A program made the position numbers and the translations under genes. A DNA stretch of 64,000 nt from Nitrospirota bacterium (GTDB lineage Bacteria > Nitrospirota > Thermodesulfovibrionia > UBA6902 > JAJYJJ01): the NCBI GenBank assembly GCA_021789595.1, contig JAJYJJ010000004.1:1-64000 (forward strand). The letters are read 5' to 3'. Below are positions 29,036 through 37,735 of the stretch, piece after piece. The notes under the pieces are model-generated. The model was given only the letters and a program-made list of their open reading frames with translations. It searched no databases and was not told the origin of the DNA. Every line of letters begins with the position of its first letter. The first letter of the stretch is position 1.

Positions 29036-29953
29036 ATGAAGCGTTTTAAAGCAGTCTCTTACATCACATTTCTAACAATCCTATTAATAGCATCCTTCAT
29101 TGTGATACGCCTCAGGGCATCTGAGAAGGAAATAGAAATATTTCCGCATATGTTTTATGATAAGAGCGTATGGCAGAAGATGACCCCTGAACAGCAGAAG
29201 GAGGTTTTGCAGACCCTCTTTCGTTCTATTTACGTAGACAATCCAGTCACTGCTAAGGCAGCGTATAAGCTGGCTGAGGAACATGCAAGAGAAATGGCTA
29301 AAGAGCTCATCAGGACAATGCCGCATCCTGAAGCAACAATCTCTAATGCCTCGCAGGCGGCTGTTTCAAAAGATGATGATAATTACATAAGGACAGCCTT
29401 TAAACAAATCAAGGCAGAGGAAATCCATCGCCTGCAACTCTGGAAAACTCAGGCTCCTGATGCGTATAATCAAGAATGGGAGTTTCTGCGAACCCTGAAT
29501 ATTAACTCAGATAAAGACCTGGCAGAAGTGCAATTGGGCGTCCCTCTCCGTTATTTTGAGAGTAATCCGAATGGTGACCCGAATAAACTTATCGGTGACG
29601 ACAGGGAGATGGACTATCCTCTTGAGATTCATCGCCAGCAGGTCGCCTGGGTAAAGGTTAGAAAGACAGATGGAAAGTGGGAAGCAGCAAGCGCAGGAGG
29701 CGATGCGGTAGGGTATCTGAATCTTGACCGCAAAAAGGCAGCCCAAATCAGCGGCAAGCCGATTGACTCTCTTTTTATGGTATTTTCTAAGGAAGGGGGC
29801 ACTTATGGATGGTATGAGGGCAATACATTAATGCTGTTGCCTTTAAAGCCTGGGGATGCTCCAATTGGCTGGCAGCCAGGACAGGTTTTATCTGCTGAAA
29901 AAGCAAGAAAGTTAATGAAGAATTTTCCCGCTAATAGCTTCGTTAAGAATTAA
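29036..29953 (+). CDS. Membrane-anchored or exported hypothetical protein
   Basis: This 305-residue protein is unrecognised. It has an N-terminal hydrophobic segment (about 10-27, with FLTILLIASFIVIRL) and then a soluble domain. Residues about 45-100 are helical, and a C-terminal part contains TDGKWEAASAGGDAVGYL and ends NFPANSFVKN. ATG 29036 has AAAGGAGG upstream. It follows the peptidase gene by 39 bases, so the two may once have worked as peptidase and partner; no function can be assigned. Confidence 0.7.
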   Translation: MKRFKAVSYITFLTILLIASFIVIRLRASEKEIEIFPHMFYDKSVWQKMTPEQQKEVLQTLFRSIYVDNPVTAKAAYKLAEEHAREMAKELIRTMPHPEATISNASQAAVSKDDDNYIRTAFKQIKAEEIHRLQLWKTQAPDAYNQEWEFLRTLNINSDKDLAEVQLGVPLRYFESNPNGDPNKLIGDDREMDYPLEIHRQQVAWVKVRKTDGKWEAASAGGDAVGYLNLDRKKAAQISGKPIDSLFMVFSKEGGTYGWYEGNTLMLLPLKPGDAPIGWQPGQVLSAEKARKLMKNFPANSFVKN

Positions 29954-30260
29954 GGAAGCGTTGAAGGCTTTGCGCCGCTTCATGCAGAGAGGCTTTAGCA
30001 TCTTTATCCAATCCGTCTGCATGAACCTCATCACAGAGCTTATCAATGCTGTGCAAAAGCTTATTAATCGAATCGGCCGCGGAGATGAGGACGAGGATAT
30101 TTTCCATGCCTTTGACAGCATAATATTGTCCATCAAGCTGCATGCTCAAGCGAAGTTTGATATGCGGCCTCAAGGAATGAGGGAAATTGAGTGCTACCCA
30201 TGATTTGCGGGCGTATGAGGAATCCAGGGGGCAGGCGGCGACAAATTTATTGGTATGCAA
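29943..30260 (-). CDS. Possible hypothetical protein
   Basis: This 105-codon frame is convergent with the preceding gene and overlaps it by 11 bases. Its C-terminal half (INKLLHSIDKLCDEVHADG, KASLHEAAQSLQRFLNS) looks like an amphipathic helical protein, which makes it better than chance. No ribosome site is clear and no family is recognised. An overlapping plus-strand frame at 29961-30203 looks less protein-like. Confidence 0.4.
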   Translation of the reverse strand: MHTNKFVAACPLDSSYARKSWVALNFPHSLRPHIKLRLSMQLDGQYYAVKGMENILVLISAADSINKLLHSIDKLCDEVHADGLDKDAKASLHEAAQSLQRFLNS

Positions 30261-30269
30261 TACATATAT

Positions 30270-30366
30270 ACCACCCTTTGAGAAGGGGGGTGAGGGGGGG
30301 GGATTTTTGAAAGAATAAAATCATTCATAAAATCTCTCTTAATCCCTCTTTGCCAAAGAGGGAAAT
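30270..30366. repeat. G-run palindromic repeat cluster
   Basis: A block CCCTTTGAGAAGGGGGG followed by long G-runs (30273-30302) lies next to a second hairpin, CCCTCTTT / AAAGAGGG (30344-30351 / 30355-30362). The first resembles the in-frame insert at 60481-60526 in the second TMTC-like gene. It fills the gap between the accessory island and the lysine operon and marks the island's right edge. Confidence 0.7.
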
Positions 30367-30406
30367 TATTTTTTACCTACTTTTTTGTCGCAGACCCAGG
30401 AAAGAC

Positions 30407-31165
30407 TCAGGGGAAGAGGGTCTGAAGTACAGTAATACTTTTTTCAACCCCCTCAATACTGTGGGCCTCAATGGTGTAAACAGGATTTCTGTCAATGACC
30501 CTTGAGATGATTTCCTTGAAATCAATATTGCCATCGCCTATAGCAAGGTGTTCATCATCAAGGCCGTGGTTGTCGTGCAGGTGAAGCTCAATTATATAAC
30601 TGCCTATAGCATCAAACCAGTCCTGCAGTTTTACCTTTGAAAAGGCATTGAAATGGCCTGTATCAAAACATATGCCGAAGTTTGGTGAGGATATCCCCTC
30701 AACAAGGTCTTTAAGACCTGATGGCTCTTCCTCAAAGACATTCTCTATGGCAATCCTTGTCCCAAGCGCCTCTGCCTTCTTTAGTATCGGCCTCCATGTG
30801 ATAACGCTATTGTTCAGCCAAAGCCCTATCTGCCCGTTATAGCGTCTTTCATCATAGCCTGTATGAAAGACTATGTTCGCAGGCCTTAATGTCTCTGCCA
30901 CATCCAAGACCTGATAAAATCTCCTGGTTGTAACCTCCCTTATCTTCGGGTCAACGCTGCCAGGCGCCATGTCCATAAACGGGCCATGGATGGTAAAGGC
31001 AGGATTATGGGTAAGGGCATTTTTCAGGTTGATAATATCTCTGCCTTTGATGGAGTCAAGTGACAGGGCATTCAGGTATATCTCCGGGTTTAATGCCCTG
31101 TGCCGTATAATATCTATGTGCTCATAGATTCTTTCATAGGGGATGTGTACATGGATGTTACGCAT
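30407..31165 (-). CDS. Sugar phosphate isomerase/epimerase-like TIM-barrel protein
   Basis: This 252-residue protein belongs to the xylose isomerase-like TIM-barrel / endonuclease IV superfamily. It has FTIHGPFMDMAPGS, VFHTGYDE, IAIENVFEE, FGICFDTGHFNAF, IELHLHDNHG and the closing TIEAHS; these give the usual metal-binding His, Glu and Asp residues. The reaction is not predictable from sequence. It is the last gene of the lysA-dapF-yacG-fmdB cluster and overlaps fmdB by 8 bases. Confidence 0.8.
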   Translation of the reverse strand: MRNIHVHIPYERIYEHIDIIRHRALNPEIYLNALSLDSIKGRDIINLKNALTHNPAFTIHGPFMDMAPGSVDPKIREVTTRRFYQVLDVAETLRPANIVFHTGYDERRYNGQIGLWLNNSVITWRPILKKAEALGTRIAIENVFEEEPSGLKDLVEGISSPNFGICFDTGHFNAFSKVKLQDWFDAIGSYIIELHLHDNHGLDDEHLAIGDGNIDFKEIISRVIDRNPVYTIEAHSIEGVEKSITVLQTLFP

Positions 31166-31421
31166 CCTTTGATGCAGATGCCGCTGATGTAGCTGCTGCT
31201 TTTTTATCTGGTTTATCCGACTCCATTGCCTTTTTTCTGTCAGGAGACGGGTAATCTGTTATATACCAGCCATTGCCCTTGAGGACAAAGGCAGTTGGAG
31301 CAATTATCTTTTTAAGCCTTCCACCGCAGGATGGGCATTTCTTGAGGGGTGGTTCGCTTATCTTCTGAACAACCTCTGTATGCTCCTTGCAATCCAGACA
31401 TTCATACACATATACAGGCAT
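31158..31421 (-). CDS. FmdB-family zinc ribbon protein
   Basis: This 87-residue protein starts PVYVYECLDCKEHTEVVQK and has a second CxxC in CPSCGGRLKKII, the two-knuckle ribbon of the FmdB family, first tied to formamidase regulation but of unclear role in most bacteria. The tail is rich in Lys, Ala and Ser and probably disordered. ATG 31421 has GGAGGT upstream at good spacing and gives the normal family N-terminus. An in-frame codon at 31436 is less likely. Confidence 0.85.
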   Translation of the reverse strand: MPVYVYECLDCKEHTEVVQKISEPPLKKCPSCGGRLKKIIAPTAFVLKGNGWYITDYPSPDRKKAMESDKPDKKAAATSAASASKDA

Positions 31422-31474
31422 AACTGTTACCTCCACTTAACCGATTCTTTTCATTATAACATAAATCTGCTTCA

Positions 31475-31654
31475 TTATTGGCTCTCGTGTGATCCTTCCT
31501 TTTTCTCGCTTGCTTTTTCATCTCCCTCAATCCTGTAGTCCTCAGATGCCCATGCACCGAGGTCTATAAGCTTGCACCTCTCTGAGCAGAACGGCCTTGA
31601 TGGGTTTTCTTCCCATGTAGTAATCTTCCTGCATACAGGACATCTTATCTGCAT
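31475..31654 (-). CDS. yacG: DNA gyrase inhibitor YacG-like zinc protein
   Basis: This 59-residue protein reads [19 protein letters not shown], then [16 protein letters not shown] and EDYRIEGDE. The CPVC...FCSERC zinc site followed by DLGAW is the YacG signature; the E. coli protein binds GyrB and inhibits gyrase. Its ATG lies directly beside the dapF stop with no gap, so it is co-translated with lysine synthesis genes. The C-terminal Lys/Glu tail is typical. Confidence 0.9.
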   Translation of the reverse strand: MQIRCPVCRKITTWEENPSRPFCSERCKLIDLGAWASEDYRIEGDEKASEKKEGSHESQ

Positions 31655-32506
31655 CTAAAGCTCAACCTCTGCCTCAAAGACCTTCACTGCAGGGCCTGTC
31701 ATATACACATGGTTGTCCTCCTCGAACCATTCGATAAACAGGTCGCCTCCTGACAGATGGATTGTTACATTGCGTTCAGTCAGCCCCTTTATGTTTAATG
31801 CTACCCCTACTGCCGATGCACCTGTGCCGCAGGCCATTGTCTCACCTGCACCCCTTTCCCAGACACGCATCATTATCTCTTTTCTATTCAATATCTCCAC
31901 AAACTCAACATTTGTCCTGTTGGGGAAGAAAGAATGTTTTTCGATCCTTGCTCCGTAGTGTGAGACAGGGAAATGATCCACATCACCGACAACTATTACA
32001 GCATGGGGGTTTCCCATGGATACGCATGTAATCTTAAATTCTCTGTCATCGATCTGCAATGGATAATCTATCACCCTGCTATCTATGGCTATGGCAACAG
32101 GTATTTTTCTTCCTTCAAGTATGGGTTCTCCCATGTCAACACGAATAAGGCCGTTAACCCGCATTGGCCTTATTATACCTGCAATGGTCTCTATATCGAG
32201 GGCGGTTTTTTTTGAAAGGCCGTTATCCCATATGTATTTTGCAAAGCACCTTATGCCGTTGCCGCACATCTCTATCTCGCCGCCATCGGCATTAAAGATG
32301 CGCATCCTGAAGTCTGCGACACTCGACGGCAGCAGGACAAGCATCTGGTCTGCACCTACCCCGAATCTCCTGTGGCAGAGCCTTTTTGAAAGTGCTGACA
32401 GATCGCCTGCCACACACAGAGGCACTGCATCATGTTCGAGGTTAAGGCAGTCTATGAGTATAAAATCATTTCCAAGGCCGTGCATCTTAACCAGTCTTAT
32501 TTTCAT
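31655..32506 (-). CDS. dapF: Diaminopimelate epimerase
   Basis: DapF (283 residues) interconverts LL- and meso-diaminopimelate for lysine and peptidoglycan. The two catalytic cysteines are visible in MCGNGIRCFAKY and METMACGTGASAVG-type blocks. The N-terminus KIRLVKMHGLGNDFILID is diagnostic. It lies 7 bases downstream of lysA and next to yacG, a common lysine operon layout. Confidence 0.96.
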   Translation of the reverse strand: MKIRLVKMHGLGNDFILIDCLNLEHDAVPLCVAGDLSALSKRLCHRRFGVGADQMLVLLPSSVADFRMRIFNADGGEIEMCGNGIRCFAKYIWDNGLSKKTALDIETIAGIIRPMRVNGLIRVDMGEPILEGRKIPVAIAIDSRVIDYPLQIDDREFKITCVSMGNPHAVIVVGDVDHFPVSHYGARIEKHSFFPNRTNVEFVEILNRKEIMMRVWERGAGETMACGTGASAVGVALNIKGLTERNVTIHLSGGDLFIEWFEEDNHVYMTGPAVKVFEAEVEL

Positions 32507-32513
32507 AGTTCAC

Positions 32514-33767
32514 CTATATATCTTCTGGAATCCTTTCCCTGGCGATGAGGTCTTCATATGTCTCCCTTTGCCTGATTATGCCGAAGGTCTTGCCCCTCAC
32601 AATAACCTCAGCAACCATCGGCCTTGAATTATAGCGTGAAGCCATTGAAAAACCATATGCCCCTGCACTCATCACTGCAATAAGGTCTCCCTGGAAAGGC
32701 CTTTCTATCTCCCTGTCCTTTGCAAGGAAATCACCTGACTCACAGATAGGGCCAACGATATCCGCAATAATCTTTTTTCTCTTCCTCTTTACAACAGGCA
32801 CAATCCTGTGGAATGCCCCGTAGAGGCTTGGCCTTATGAGGTCGTTCATCCCTGCATCAACGATTACAAAGTCCTTCCCAAGCCCCTTCTTGAGGTAAAG
32901 CACCTTTGTAACAAGGATGCCGGCATTGCCCAGGATTGAACGGCCCGGCTCAACGATAAGGGTAAAATCCCTTCCCCAGAGTAAAGGCAGGACTGCCTTT
33001 GCCAGGTCTTTTGGCTGTGGCGGTTCTTCGTCGTTATAGGGGATTCCAAGGCCGCCGCCAATGTCTATATACCTTATCTCCATCCCATTGAGCCTGAGGT
33101 TATCGACAAGCGACAGCAGTTTTTTTAATGCATCTACAAATGGAGATACCTTTGTTATCTGCGAACCAATGTGTTTGTGGATGCCCAATATCTCAATATG
33201 GGGCATCCTCTTTGCGATGCGGTAGCACTCAAGTGCATCCTCCATCGGGATGCCGAATTTATGTCGTTTAAGACCTGTTGATATATAGGGATGGGTTTCT
33301 GGGTCTATGTCAGGATTTACCCTCAGGGCAATGGGGGCATTCCTCTTCATAATCCCCGCGACCCTGTTTATCTCTATGAGCTCTGCCTCGGATTCCACAT
33401 TGAACATGAGTATCCGTTCCTTCAGGGCATATCTTATCTCCTCTGTTGTTTTCCCAACACCTGCATAGACGATCCTGTTTGCCGGGATTCCGGCATTAAT
33501 AGCCCTGAACAACTCGCCGCCGGAGACAACATCTGCGCCTCCACCTTCTTCCGCAAGTATCTTGAGTATTGCACTATTGGAATTTGCCTTGGCCGCATAG
33601 CAGATGATATGCGGATAGCCATCAAATGCCTCACTGAATGCCCTGAAGTGTCTGAGGATGGTTCTGTGGCTATAGATATAAACCGGCGAACCATATCTCT
33701 TTACAATCCTGCTGACAGGGACATCTTCTGCATGGAGTTCTCCAGATTTAAAAAGGAAATCGTGCAT
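32514..33767 (-). CDS. lysA: Diaminopimelate decarboxylase
   Basis: LysA (417 residues) is a fold-III PLP enzyme that decarboxylates meso-diaminopimelate to lysine. The PLP lysine lies in ICYAAKANSN, the HIGSQI and DIGGGLGIPY blocks bind PLP, and GPICESGDFLAKD gives the partner cysteine of the active site. ATG 33767 follows GGAGGT. It heads the minus-strand lysA-dapF-yacG-fmdB operon. Confidence 0.96.
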   Translation of the reverse strand: MHDFLFKSGELHAEDVPVSRIVKRYGSPVYIYSHRTILRHFRAFSEAFDGYPHIICYAAKANSNSAILKILAEEGGGADVVSGGELFRAINAGIPANRIVYAGVGKTTEEIRYALKERILMFNVESEAELIEINRVAGIMKRNAPIALRVNPDIDPETHPYISTGLKRHKFGIPMEDALECYRIAKRMPHIEILGIHKHIGSQITKVSPFVDALKKLLSLVDNLRLNGMEIRYIDIGGGLGIPYNDEEPPQPKDLAKAVLPLLWGRDFTLIVEPGRSILGNAGILVTKVLYLKKGLGKDFVIVDAGMNDLIRPSLYGAFHRIVPVVKRKRKKIIADIVGPICESGDFLAKDREIERPFQGDLIAVMSAGAYGFSMASRYNSRPMVAEVIVRGKTFGIIRQRETYEDLIARERIPEDI

Positions 33768-33815
33768 TGCTACCTCCGTTAAGAGATATATTAATTTAAC
33801 TACAGGAGGCGATAA

Positions 33816-33908
33816 ATGTCAAAAATAGCAGAGGTGCGGGAAAGAGGTCCGAAGGGTTTGCCCCTTTTATTTTCTAATGGCAAGAAATATCCTCTAACCG
33901 AAAAATAG
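33816..33908 (+). CDS. Possible small protein of 30 residues
   Basis: ATG 33816 is preceded by AGGAGG at six bases' spacing and opens a 30-codon frame (SKIAEVRERGPKGLPLLF, then SNGKKYPLTEK) ending TAG. It is divergent from lysA and ends 10 bases before a palindromic repeat. The strong ribosome site is the main support. No family is recognised; it may be a real microprotein or a truncated gene. The rest of the 33768-34075 gap holds only the repeat. Confidence 0.4.
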   Translation: MSKIAEVRERGPKGLPLLFSNGKKYPLTEK

Positions 33909-33918
33909 AGATAGAAAA

Positions 33919-33995
33919 TGTCATTGCGAGCAAAGCGAAGCAATCTCGCCTTTTGCCATGAGAAGCTCAGCACCCTTCGGGTTCTCGCAATGACA
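33919..33995. repeat. Palindromic repeat, TCATTGCGAG family
   Basis: TGTCATTGCGAG (33919-33930) pairs exactly with CTCGCAATGACA (33984-33995). The interior has GAAGCAATCTCG and a CTTCGGG segment, as in the related copies at 24687-24762 and 52845-52937. It lies between lysA and the DUF4912 gene. Confidence 0.88.
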
Positions 33996-34075
33996 GACAG
34001 ATTAAGGCTTTTGCGTTTCTATGTCTATTTTTCTTCTCTAGAAATTTATAGCCCTGACTTTACTGCCTGCCTCCC

Positions 34076-34855
34076 TCAGTGCTTCCCAAAGTGTTTCTCT
34101 GCAATTGCCCTTGACTCTTCAGAGGCAAGGCCGTATGTTGCCTTGTAGAGCCGTGTGTCGATCCACTGCTCTCCTTTTTCTTTTGAGACCCATGTCTTTG
34201 GGGTAGATGTCTTATTTGACCTTGCAATGGACATGAAGTGGCCTGTATTGTCCTTCACACCTATATCTGCAATAAACTCACTGTCAGGCTGCCTTACATC
34301 AATATACCAGTTGCCAATCCTTTCATATACATTGATGTCCAGAAAACGGTTGGCGTTGTCTCCATTGAATTCAACACCTGTAACATCATAGACCCTCAGG
34401 CAGAGATTCCCTCCCTTTAATTTCTTGCTGGTCTCCCTTAAGGTATCTTCCTTTACCTCCCAATAGGCATAGAGCCATTGAGGATCCCTTGTCATAAGTG
34501 TAATCCTGTTTTCTCCATACTCTTCTGGAAGTTCAGGGGGCTGTGAAACTGCCATTGGCGGCATTGGCACTGTCTGTTTTATCGGAAATTCCTTTTTTAC
34601 AGACGGAACCGCAATCTTCTTTTCCTTTACAGCTATCCTGGCCTTTGGTTTTTTTGCGGGTTCCTTTGCCTTTGGTTTCCCTTCAACCTTTTTTACAGCC
34701 TTTGATGTCTTTTTCTCTTTCTTGACCTTTTCTTCCTTTAAGAGGGCCTTTACTATATCCGCCTTTTTCCAGTCCCTCTTAAGTGGGATCCCTTTCTTTT
34801 TGGCCATAGTTCTTAATTCTGTAATCTTCTTTTCTCCTAAATCCTTCTTTGCCAT
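34076..34855 (-). CDS. DUF4912 domain protein with Rho-N-like N-terminus
   Basis: This 259-residue protein has an N-terminal nucleic-acid-binding-like segment (ITELRTMAKKKGIPLKRDW, then KADIVKALL, SAP/Rho-N type), a long Lys-rich linker (about 45-95) and a C-terminal DUF4912 domain with RDPQWLYAYWEV, LCLRVYDVTG and GNWYIDVRQPDSEF. The function is unknown; the DUF4912 fold is thought to be Ig/carbohydrate-binding-like, which is only an analogy. GGAGGT precedes ATG 34855. It is a single-gene unit. Confidence 0.8.
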   Translation of the reverse strand: MAKKDLGEKKITELRTMAKKKGIPLKRDWKKADIVKALLKEEKVKKEKKTSKAVKKVEGKPKAKEPAKKPKARIAVKEKKIAVPSVKKEFPIKQTVPMPPMAVSQPPELPEEYGENRITLMTRDPQWLYAYWEVKEDTLRETSKKLKGGNLCLRVYDVTGVEFNGDNANRFLDINVYERIGNWYIDVRQPDSEFIADIGVKDNTGHFMSIARSNKTSTPKTWVSKEKGEQWIDTRLYKATYGLASEESRAIAEKHFGKH

Positions 34856-34939
34856 GGTAATACCTCCTGCCTGGTTATAGGTTGTTTACACCAGTTGCCC
34901 AACCCTACTGTTTACAGTATAGCCGAGTCTCATTAAATG

Positions 34940-35671
34940 TCAATAAACCATCTTTCCTGTTATGAACCTCCATGCCTTGTCATCCCCTGGATTGTCAAAA
35001 AACTCGGCTGCTGAACCGTCTGCCTCAATCGTGCCTTCGTATAGGAAAAGCACCCTGTCCGCCAATCTCTGGGCCTGGAACATGTTGTGTGTTGACATGA
35101 TTATGGTCGGCTGGCTGCCCTTTTTCAATCCCCTTATGATGTCTTCGATTATGACAACACTGTGGGGGTCGAGTGAGGCAGTTGGTTCGTCAAGAAATAT
35201 TATCTCTGGTTCAAGGACTATTGCCCTTGCAAGGGCAAGTCTCTGCCTCTCACCTGTTGAAAGGGTAAGTGCATTCTGATTTATTTTATCCATAAGCCTG
35301 ACATCCATTAATACCCTTTCAACCCTGTGAGCTACATCGTTTCTCGAAAGCCCTCTTATCCTTAACCCGTATGTTATGTTTTTAAAGACAGTTGTATTAA
35401 AGAGGGTTGGCGTTGGAAATACAAGGGTCATGCGTCTCATGAGCATGATGTTATTTTCGATCGTGCTGCTGCCGTCATGATATGTAACATGTCCTTCATC
35501 CGGCGGTTCCAGAGACGATGCAATCCTCAGGAGTGTGGATTTGCCTGAACCATTAGGTCCTATTACGGTATAGATCTTTCCCTGTTCAAAGGCATATGAG
35601 CAGTCCTTAAGCACATATCTGCCATTGTATTTTTTTGAGATACCTGAAAGGGAAACCTTTAACATGTTCAA
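34940..35671 (-). CDS. tupC: Tungstate-type ABC transporter ATPase
   Basis: This 243-residue ATPase has Walker A GPNGSGKST, signature LSTGERQRLALARAI, Walker B IIFLDEPTASLD and switch MSTHN. It overlaps by 4 bases the TupB-like permease gene, so the pair forms a TupBC importer for tungstate or a similar oxyanion, probably feeding tungstopterin or molybdopterin enzymes. The substrate is inferred from the permease. Confidence 0.8.
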   Translation of the reverse strand: MNMLKVSLSGISKKYNGRYVLKDCSYAFEQGKIYTVIGPNGSGKSTLLRIASSLEPPDEGHVTYHDGSSTIENNIMLMRRMTLVFPTPTLFNTTVFKNITYGLRIRGLSRNDVAHRVERVLMDVRLMDKINQNALTLSTGERQRLALARAIVLEPEIIFLDEPTASLDPHSVVIIEDIIRGLKKGSQPTIIMSTHNMFQAQRLADRVLFLYEGTIEADGSAAEFFDNPGDDKAWRFITGKMVY

Positions 35672-36369
35672 TCTCCCTGCACCCCTATGCCCTGAACCCT
35701 GTGTAGTGCAATATTGACAATAAGCGATATTGTGACGAGTACAATTCCAAGGCCGAGCGCAAGTACAAAGTTCCCCTTGTCTGTCTCAAGTGCGATGGTT
35801 GTAGTCATCACCCTTGTATAGCCGTCTATATTCCCGCCCACGATGAGGATTGCACCTACCTCTGCTATAATCCTGCCAAAACCTGCTATAACAGCGGCCA
35901 TTATCGAATACCTTGCCTCGACGATTACCTTCTTGACAGTCTGAAAGGGTGTTGCCCCAAGGGTTGCTGCCGTATGTCTTATGCCCTTATCAACGCTGGC
36001 TACGGCAGAATGGGAAAGCGCTGCAACTATCGGCATTGCAAGGGCAGTCTGGGCAATAACCATGGCAGATGGGCTGTAGAGGATGCCGAGGAATCCAAGC
36101 GGCCCGCGCCTTGAAAAAAGGAGGTAGAAAAACAGGCCGACTGCTACAGGCGGAAGACCCATAAAGGTATTTAAGACACTGATTACAATACCCTTGCCAA
36201 AGAATCTTTTCATACCGACAATTGCCCCTATCGGGACCCCAAGTAAAGATGCTCCAATCAGAGCTGAACCAGAGATTTTCAGCGAAAGCAGGATGATGGA
36301 ATAAAGCTCCCTGTTAAATGAGAAGATAAGGCCGACAGCCTCGGCAAAACTCTTAAGGATATCGTGCAT
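35668..36369 (-). CDS. tupB: Tungstate-type ABC transporter permease
   Basis: This permease (233 residues from ATG 36369) has about five membrane helices and the TupB-like blocks FMGLPPVAVGLFFYLLFS, AEVGAILIVGGNIDGYTRVM and LETDKGNF. The open frame extends 52 codons upstream to 36525, but that part reads through a palindromic repeat (the MLNLFQH / LKRVQGD peptide) and is not family sequence, so the internal ATG is chosen. No TupA-type binding protein gene is nearby. Confidence 0.82.
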   Translation of the reverse strand: MHDILKSFAEAVGLIFSFNRELYSIILLSLKISGSALIGASLLGVPIGAIVGMKRFFGKGIVISVLNTFMGLPPVAVGLFFYLLFSRRGPLGFLGILYSPSAMVIAQTALAMPIVAALSHSAVASVDKGIRHTAATLGATPFQTVKKVIVEARYSIMAAVIAGFGRIIAEVGAILIVGGNIDGYTRVMTTTIALETDKGNFVLALGLGIVLVTISLIVNIALHRVQGIGVQGD

Positions 36370-36455
36370 GACATATAATAAAACAAATAAAAAGGCTAAT
36401 GAAAGAAATTCTGTTTTGACGGAAGCATCTCTTTTCCCGTGATAAACACAGAAGC

Positions 36456-36529
36456 TGTCACCCTGAACTCGTTTCAGGGTCTTATAATACATTAAATTAA
36501 TTAGATGCTGAAACAAATTCAGCATGACA
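36456..36529. repeat. Palindromic repeat upstream of tupB
   Basis: The element has ends TGTCA / TGACA and two sub-hairpins: ACCCTGAAC / GTTTCAGGGT (36460-36480) and ATGCTGAA / TTCAGCAT (36505-36524). It extends the tupB frame with spurious residues. The TGTCA/TGACA ends match the other palindromic elements in the window. Confidence 0.8.
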
Positions 36530-36664
36530 TCAAATTTTCAATTATAGCGGAAAATTTATTACATCACGAAATTGTAGATGCTTACGGTATCGCTAAAACT
36601 CTTGAAAAAATCTAAAAAAAATGCTTTAATTACCATCATATTTTAAAATATCAGGTTGGGGGAT

Positions 36665-37732
36665 ATGGGTGAACTTGAGAGATTTCGCAGGGAAATAGAT
36701 GAGGTCGATTCTGAGATCCTCAGGCTATTAAACAGAAGGGCTGAGATTGCACAGAAGATCGGAGAGATTAAGCGGCAGGAAGGTATCAATTTTCACTCCC
36801 CGGAAAGGGAGATGGAGATAGTTGAAAGGCTCAGGGAGCTCAATCAAGGCCCCTTTCCAGATGAGGCACTCAGGGCGGTTTACAGAGAAATCCTCTCTGC
36901 CTCAATATCCTTAGAAAAACCTTTGAATATAGCCTATTTCGGCCTCGCAGGTTCTTTTACTCACCTTGCTGCCATGATGCGGTTTGGCTCCTCTGTCCAA
37001 TACCTTTCCCAGGAAAGCATAAAAAAGGTCTTTGATGCAGTTGAAAAGGGTAAGGCAGATTATGGTGTGGTTCCCATAGAGAACTCAACAGAAGGCGTTG
37101 TCAACTACACACTTGACATGTTTATAGACTCGGAATTAAAGATAGCATCTGAGATAATGACTGAGATAAACCACAACCTCCTTTCAAAGACAGGGAAGAA
37201 GGAGGACATCAAGATAATATATTCTCATCCACAGCCGACAGCCCAGTGTAAGAATTGGCTTGAGGAAAATATGCCTGATATCGAGATAAAGGAGGCGACA
37301 AGCACAACAAGGGCAGCAGAGCTTGCATCAAGAGATCCATCTGCTGCTGCCATTGCAAGCGAGCTTGCAGCATCCCTCTATGACCTCAAGTATGTAGAAA
37401 AAAACATAGGGGACATCACAGACAACTATACCCGTTTCCTTGTCATAGCACAGTCCTTTCCATCAAGGAGCGGCAAGGATAAGACATCGATACTCTTTTC
37501 TGTTAAGGACAGGCCTGGTGCCTTGTACTCAATCCTTCAGCCATTTGCAAAGGGAGGCATAAACCTTACAAAGATAGAGTCCAGACCATCAAGAAGAAAG
37601 GCATGGGAGTATATATTCTTTGTTGATATGCAGGGTCATGTACAGGACGATGCTGTTAGAAATGCCATCGAGGAGATGAAAGAGGGATGTCTTTATCTGA
37701 AGATACTTGGCTCATATCCCTCTGCCGAATAG
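36665..37732 (+). CDS. pheA: Bifunctional chorismate mutase / prephenate dehydratase
   Basis: This 355-residue enzyme makes phenylpyruvate from chorismate. Residues 1-80 are the AroQ mutase helix bundle (REIDEVDSEILRLLNRRAEI). Residues about 90-270 are the dehydratase with GSFTHLAA, PIENSTEGVVNYTLD and the catalytic NYTRFLVI. Residues about 275-352 are an ACT domain (KDRPGALYSIL, KIESRPSRRKAWEY) for phenylalanine feedback. ATG 36665 is preferred over TTG 36656 on N-terminus fit. It is the first gene of the aromatic supra-operon. Confidence 0.94.
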   Translation: MGELERFRREIDEVDSEILRLLNRRAEIAQKIGEIKRQEGINFHSPEREMEIVERLRELNQGPFPDEALRAVYREILSASISLEKPLNIAYFGLAGSFTHLAAMMRFGSSVQYLSQESIKKVFDAVEKGKADYGVVPIENSTEGVVNYTLDMFIDSELKIASEIMTEINHNLLSKTGKKEDIKIIYSHPQPTAQCKNWLEENMPDIEIKEATSTTRAAELASRDPSAAAIASELAASLYDLKYVEKNIGDITDNYTRFLVIAQSFPSRSGKDKTSILFSVKDRPGALYSILQPFAKGGINLTKIESRPSRRKAWEYIFFVDMQGHVQDDAVRNAIEEMKEGCLYLKILGSYPSAE

Positions 37733-37735
37733 AAA

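Noticed and set aside
25039-29953. Integron cassette array in the A+T-rich island
   Set aside because: No integrase and no convincing attC core sites were seen; the hairpins at 25677-25760 lack the expected paired consensus.
29961-30203. Plus-strand frame opposite the possible protein at 29943-30260
   Set aside because: It has no ribosome site and a less protein-like composition than the minus-strand frame, which itself is only weakly supported.
36370-36525. N-terminal extension of the tupB permease
   Set aside because: These 52 codons read through a palindromic repeat and do not match permease sequence.
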